From NCBI GenBank assembly GCA_022376925.1, contig JAIOJX010000025.1, positions 6,727,141 to 6,791,140 of the forward strand: a DNA stretch of 64,000 nt. The letters run 5' to 3'. This stretch comes from Tragulus kanchil. Its lineage: Eukaryota > Chordata > Mammalia > Artiodactyla > Tragulidae. The position numbers were made by a program, and so were the translations under genes. The notes under the pieces were generated by a model. The model saw only the letters and a program-made list of their open reading frames with translations, made no database searches and was not told the origin of the DNA. Below are positions 59,501 to 64,000 of the stretch, piece by piece. Positions within the stretch are counted from its first letter, which is position 1. Every line of letters begins with the position of its first letter.

Positions 59501-61378
59501 GGAACTAAAAGGACAAATGAATATGTGGGACCTCATGAAACTTAAAAGCTTTTGTACAGCAAAAGAAATTACAAAAAAAGCTGCACAGACAGCCCAGAGA
59601 GTGGGAGAAAATCATAGCAAATGAAACAACAGACAAAGAATTAATCTCCAAAATCTACAAGCAACTCAGACAACTCAGCACTGGAAAAACGAACAACCCA
59701 ATCAAAAAATGGGAAAAGGACCTAAACAGACACCTCTCCAAAGACAACATACAGATGGCCCCAAAACACATGAAACGATGCTCAACTTCACTAATAATTA
59801 GAGAAATGCAAATCAAAACTACAATGAGATATCACCTCACACCCGTCAAAATGGCCGTCATCCACAAATCGACAGACAATAAATGCTGGAGAGACTGCGG
59901 AGAAAATTACAAGACACTCATGAGAGACATTAAAGAAGACTTAAACAGATGGAGAGATATTCCATGTTCCTGGGTCAGAAGAATCAATATTGTGAAAATG
60001 ACCATACTACCAAATGTCATCTATAGATTCAATGCAATCCCTATCAAACTTCCAATAACATTCTTCACAGAACTAGACCAAAGAATCACACAGTTCATAT
60101 GGAAACACAAAAGACCTTGAATAGCCAAAGCAATCCTCAGGAAGAAGAATGAAACTGGAGGGATCAGCCTCCCCAACTTCAGACTCTACTACAAAGCAAC
60201 AGTCCTCAAGACAGTATGGTACTGGCACAAAAACAGAAACACAGACCAATGGAACAAGATAGAGAACCCAGAGATAAACCCATGCACCTATGGGTACCTT
60301 ATTTTTGACAAAGGAGGCAAAACTATAAAATGGGACAAAGACAGCCTCTTCAACAAGTGGTGCTGGGAACATTGGACAGCTACAGGCAAAAAAATGAAGT
60401 TGGAACATACCCTGACACCATTCACAAAGATCAACTCAAAATGGATTAAAGTCCTAAATATAAGACGAGAAACCATCAAACTCTTAGAGGAGAATATAGG
60501 CAAAACCCTCAAGGACATTAATCAAAGCAAGATCTTCTCTGACCCACCTACTAGAATAGTGGAACTAAAAGGACAAATGAATATGTGGGACCTCATGAAA
60601 CTTAAAAGCTTTTGTACAGCAAAAGAAATTACAAAAAAAGCTGCACAGACAGCCCAGAGAGTGGGAGAAAATCATAGCAAATGAAACAACAGACAAAGAA
60701 TTAATCTCCAAAATCTACAAGCAACTCAGACAACTCAGCACTGGAAAAACGAACAACCCAATCAAAAAATGGGAAAAGGACCTAAACAGACACCTCTCCA
60801 AAGACAACATACAGATGGCCCCAAAACACATGAAACGATGCTCAACTTCACTAATAATTAGAGAAATGCAAATCAAAACTACAATGAGATATCACCTCAC
60901 ACCCGTCAAAATGGCCGTCATCCACAAATCGACAGACAATAAATGCTGGAGAGACTGCGGAGAAAAGGGAACACTCCTGCATTGCTGGTGGGAGTGTAAA
61001 TTGATACAGCCTCTATGGAAGACAGTCTGGAGATTTCTTAAAAAACTAAAAATAGAAGCACCATATGACCCAGCAATCCCACTCTTAGGCTTATATCCTG
61101 ATGAAATCAAATCTGAAAGGAGCACCTGTACCCCAATGTTCATTGCAGCTCTCTATACAATAGCTAGAATATGGAAGGAACCTAGATGCCCATCGATGAA
61201 CGAATGGATCCAAAAGCTCTGGTACATATATACAATGGAATACTACACAGCTGTAAAGAGAAATGCAGAAGAATCAGCCCTAATGAGGTGGCTGGATCTA
61301 GAACGTATCATCAAAAGTGAAGTCAGTCAGAAAGAGAAGGACAAATACAGTATATTGACACATATATATGGAATCTAG
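56504..61378 (+). pseudogene. L1 ORF2 (endonuclease-reverse transcriptase) pseudogene
   Basis: Starts at [16 protein letters not shown], 54 bases after ORF1. The endonuclease domain (residues 1-239) keeps the residues matching the human L1 catalytic set: N13, E42, Y114, D144, N146, D204, D228, H229. RT motif A is at D599 ([10 protein letters not shown], where the family usually has E and F at positions 3 and 6 of that block) and motif C FADD at 58593-58604. The C-terminal cysteine motif ([18 protein letters not shown]) is present, ending THIYGI. Lesions: an apparent 5-base deletion near 58375 causing a stop; a TGA at 59058 in place of CGA; a frameshift near 59580. After removing a 1060-bp duplication the length is about 3.8 kb, normal for the family. 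Confidence 0.93.
58841..60966. repeat. Head-to-tail duplication, exactly 1060-bp unit, clean joint
   Basis: 58841-59900 recurs at 59901-60960 and both end with AGAAAA (58841, 59901, 60961), a 6-base microhomology. No filler and no difference seen. Lies in ORF2 RT/C-terminal region. Confidence 0.95.
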
Positions 61379-61702
61379 TAGGATGATGATGATGGCACAC
61401 ACAGTGAAGTGACGGAAAGACAGACATGGACAGTGGACATATGGACATTGTGGGGAAGGAACAGTGGGTGGGAGGCGTAAAGGAAGTAGCATGAAGGCCT
61501 GTACTATCATAAGTGAAGAAAACAGTCATAGTCATTGCTCTGTGAGAAAAGGGGATCCTTCAGGGGTGCTGTGTGATGGTTAGGAGGGGTGGGAAGGGGG
61601 GGATATACATATGACCAATCTGGGAACATACATATCCGTAAACAATAAAACTCTGTAAAAGTTAAAAGCAAAATAAAGGTTTAAAAAAAAATTAAAAAAA
61701 AA
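61379..61702 (+). other. 3'UTR and poly-A of the younger L1
   Basis: G-rich segment (GGTTAGGAGGGGTGGGAAGG, 61578-61597) typical of L1 3'UTRs, then poly-A signals (AACAATAAAACTCTG near 61640; AAAATAAAGG near 61670) and an interrupted A tail. Image at 62491-62814. The 29.2-kb antisense fragment derives from this family. Confidence 0.85.
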
Positions 61703-61715
61703 AACAGTACTGCTG
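61703..61715. repeat. Right target-site duplication of the younger L1
   Basis: AACAGTACTGCTG matching 51281-51293 exactly. Imaged at 62815-62827. Confidence 0.9.
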
Positions 61716-62017
61716 TTGTATACCACAATTTTTGATAGTTTTATTATGTATTTTCATAGAGTTTCTATTTTCCAGTTTTCTTTGATTTCTTCTTTGATTT
61801 ACAGATTACTTAGAAGCGTGTTATATAACTTCCAAGTGTTAGGTGGTATTTCCCAAGGTACTTTAATGTTATTGATAGTTTATCTGATTTCAAAATAGTC
61901 AGAAAACATTCTCTGTACAATTTCAATTCTTTTAAATTGATTGAGACTTAGTTACTAGAGTATATTCTTTCTCATATAATGTACCACGTGCACTTAAGAA
62001 TGTCTACTTTGCAGTTA

Positions 62018-62814
62018 CCGTCAAAATGGCCGTCATCCACAAATCGACAGACAATAAATGCTGGAGAGACTGGAGAAAAGGAACACTCCTGCATTGCTGG
62101 TGGGAGTGTAAATTGATACAGCCTCTATGGAAGACAGTCTGGAGATTTCTTAAAAAACTAAAAATAGAAGCACCATATGACCCAGCAATCCCACTCTTAG
62201 GCTTATATCCTGATGAAATCAAATCTGAAAGGAGCACCTGTACCCCAATGTTCATTGCAGCTCTCTATACAATAGCTAGAATATGGAAGGAACCTAGATG
62301 CCCATCGATGAACGAATGGATCCAAAAGCTCTGGTACATATATACAATGGAATACTACACAGCTGTAAAGAGAAATGCAGAAGAATCAGCCCTAATGAGG
62401 TGGCTGGATCTAGAACGTATCATCAAAAGTGAAGTCAGTCAGAAAGAGAAGGACAAATACAGTATATTGACACATATATATGGAATCTAGTAGGATGATG
62501 ATGATGGCACACACAGTGAAGTGACGGAAAGACAGACATGGACAGTGGACATATGGACATTGTGGGGAAGGAACAGTGGGTGGGAGGCGTAAAGGAAGTA
62601 GCATGAAGGCCTGTACTATCATAAGTGAAGAAAACAGTCATAGTCATTGCTCTGTGAGAAAAGGGGATCCTTCAGGGGTGCTGTGTGATGGTTAGGAGGG
62701 GTGGGAAGGGGGGGATATACATATGACCAATCTGGGAACATACATATCCGTAAACAATAAAACTCTGTAAAAGTTAAAAGCAAAATAAAGGTTTAAAAAA
62801 AAATTAAAAAAAAA
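62018..62814 (+). pseudogene. Duplicate image of the younger L1 ORF2 end and 3'UTR
   Basis: Encodes the C-terminal 150 codons again (ending THIYGI at 62490) with the 3'UTR. It is preceded directly by antisense L1 flank without any L1 5' sequence or new target-site repeat, as expected of a duplication image. Confidence 0.9.
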
Positions 62815-63225
62815 AACAGTACTGCTGTTGTATACCACAATTTTTGATAGTTTTATTATGTATTTTCATAGAGTTTCTATTTTCCAGTTTTCTTTGATTT
62901 CTTCTTTGATTTACAGATTACTTAGAAGCGTGTTATATAACTTCCAAGTGTTAGGTGGTATTTCCCAAGGTACTTTAATGTTATTGATAGTTTATCTGAT
63001 TTCAAAATAGTCAGAAAACATTCTCTGTACAATTTCAATTCTTTTAAATTGATTGAGACTTAGTTACTAGAGTATATTCTTTCTCATATAATGTACCACG
63101 TGCACTTAAGAATGTCTACTTTGCAGTTAGTGAGTAGTGTTTTATAAATATTATTAAGATCAAAGTTGCTGATAGTGTAGTTCAGATCTACTATGTCTCT
63201 ACTGATTTTTTTTTCCTTCTGCAGA

Positions 63226-64000
63226 TTTAGTGAACATTCATGTGGGTCACAAACTTTCTTCCACACTGTGACTACGAGAGTTTTACCTATATCATACTCT
63301 CCCAATTCTCTTCATTGTGAATCTTCCAATTTTACTACTCCTACTAAACCATTATTTTGATCTCCCAAACTGGTGTGCACTCATTCTGCACAGCTCTCCC
63401 TCTAGGCAAGACAAATAATCAGATGTACCCCTTGAAATTCAACTCAATGAGAGGATTTTCTTTTCACTAGTATTTTTCAGAGCCATTCTTGAGTGGGACA
63501 GTAACATTGCAACTACTTACTTTAGCAGGTGGAACCATCCAAAAAACCATGATCAAATGGTTCTTCCTAGCAAAATGGTCATACAGAACTCCACACAAGG
63601 TTTTCGGTATATGCTAAGAATGAGAAATACAGAAGTAGTTGGTGCCCTCAGAGTGTGAACTGCAAGATCATGCAATTAATTTGTGCCTGAATCCTGCTAA
63701 GATCCCTTCCTGATGCATCCACTTGATGACAGAGCACTGCCAAGCACACCAAATCTAAGGTTTCATGAATAAAATAATTCCCATTTTGTGATGGGCTGTT
63801 TAGTTCTTTTGGTTACTTGAGCATTCATGGTAGGAGGTTCTGGTTTCTCAAAAAGAAACACCTTCTTTGACTAGTAAGGCATATATTTGCTCCAAAGCCC
63901 CCTAGGGGCCTTCACTAAGTGTTTTCTTTTAGGGTACGCTCAGACCCAAGGAAGTGCTGTGAGCTGCCTCAGATATATGCACCAACAGGCCTGCAATCAC
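63226..64000. other. Sequence without recognisable gene or repeat
   Basis: No open frame of note, no SINE or LINE motif that I can name. May be unique. Confidence 0.5.

Larger units (their letters stand above)
51294..61702 (+). mobile_element. Younger, near-full-length L1 retrotransposon
   Basis: Sense element with leader (GAGGTGGAGCTAAGATGATG at 51295), 5'UTR, ORF1, ORF2, 3'UTR and poly-A, bounded by 13-base target-site duplications. The apparent 10.4 kb includes three internal duplications (1100, 1086 and 1060 bp); the real element is about 7.16 kb. It inserted into an older L1 in the opposite orientation. Lesions in ORF1 and ORF2 make this copy incapable of autonomous movement. Family is L1 of the artiodactyl type; subfamily not named. 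Confidence 0.95.
60903..63129. repeat. Head-to-tail duplication, about 1112-bp unit
   Basis: 60903-62017 recurs at 62018-63129. Copy two has three missing bases close to its start (GACTGGAGAAAAGGA against GACTGCGGAGAAAAGGGA). Covers the ORF2 end, 3'UTR, right target-site repeat and antisense L1 flank, so the L1 3' end appears twice without a second insertion. Confidence 0.95.
61703..63225 (-). mobile_element. Old antisense L1 ORF2, right part
   Basis: Continues the host L1: TGTATACCACAATTTTTGAT, TTCTTTGATTTACAGATTAC, TTAGAAGCGTGTTATATAAC, ATGTTATTGATAGTTTATCT and AATGTCTACTTTGCAGTTAG follow the reverse ORF2 order seen on the left side. 62018-62814 within it is the image of the younger L1 end. 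Non-coding. Confidence 0.78.

Noticed and set aside
62018..62814. Second L1 insertion near the right end
   Set aside because: Its flanks and the target-site repeat are duplicated with it and no new junction is present, so it is an image of the first L1's 3' end.

Overview
The window is non-coding nuclear DNA from a ruminant, almost certainly intergenic or intronic, and consists mostly of interspersed repeats. Diagnostic content is BovB LINEs (three sense copies at about 17.8-21.7, 33.9-34.4 and 35.8-39.0 kb, one antisense at 9.5-10.35 kb), Bov-tA-type SINEs (17.3, 34.7, 40.9 kb), tRNA-Glu-derived CHR-like SINEs, several generations of L1, and older mammalian fossils (MIR, L2, Tigger1, MLT1-like and ERV-like LTRs). 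I recognise no host protein-coding gene, exon, tRNA or rRNA. BovB and Bov-tA copies look old, while one L1 and the CHR-like SINEs look young. This hints at a ruminant other than cattle, possibly a basal lineage; that is inference.

The dominant structural feature is not a gene. Eighteen head-to-tail duplications, each with a repeat distance of about 1.06-1.18 kb, occur along the window, and a nineteenth is cut by the left edge. Each has a different, unrelated sequence and the copies are nearly identical. The joints often carry short filler that looks like a degraded version of the sequence to the right of the joint followed by a degraded version of the sequence to its left. This is what results if contigs that overlap by about 1.1 kb, with poor-quality tips, are concatenated instead of merged. 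Collapsing them removes about 20 kb, leaving a true locus of roughly 44 kb. All element lengths must be read with this in mind.

Layout: 0-8.4 kb holds old LTR-like, Tigger1, SINE, MIR and L2 fragments. 8.4-15.4 kb is a decayed sense L1 split by an antisense BovB. 15.4-24.8 kb is a patchwork of L2, antisense L1, SINEs, BovB and Tigger remnants, with three chained duplications. 24.8-33.6 kb is mostly AT-rich sequence with SINEs, MIR and a short target-site-flanked antisense L1 tail. 33.6-41.3 kb holds two BovB copies and two Bov-tA SINEs. 41.3-47.4 kb holds an L1 3' end, an MLT1-like LTR and an old L1 (5'UTR, ORF1, start of ORF2) riddled with SINE and LTR insertions. 49.8-63.2 kb is an old antisense L1 into which a younger sense L1 (51294-61702, about 7.2 kb after collapsing) inserted with a 13-bp target-site duplication. 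That L1 keeps all endonuclease catalytic residues but carries a few inactivating lesions. The last 0.8 kb shows nothing recognisable.
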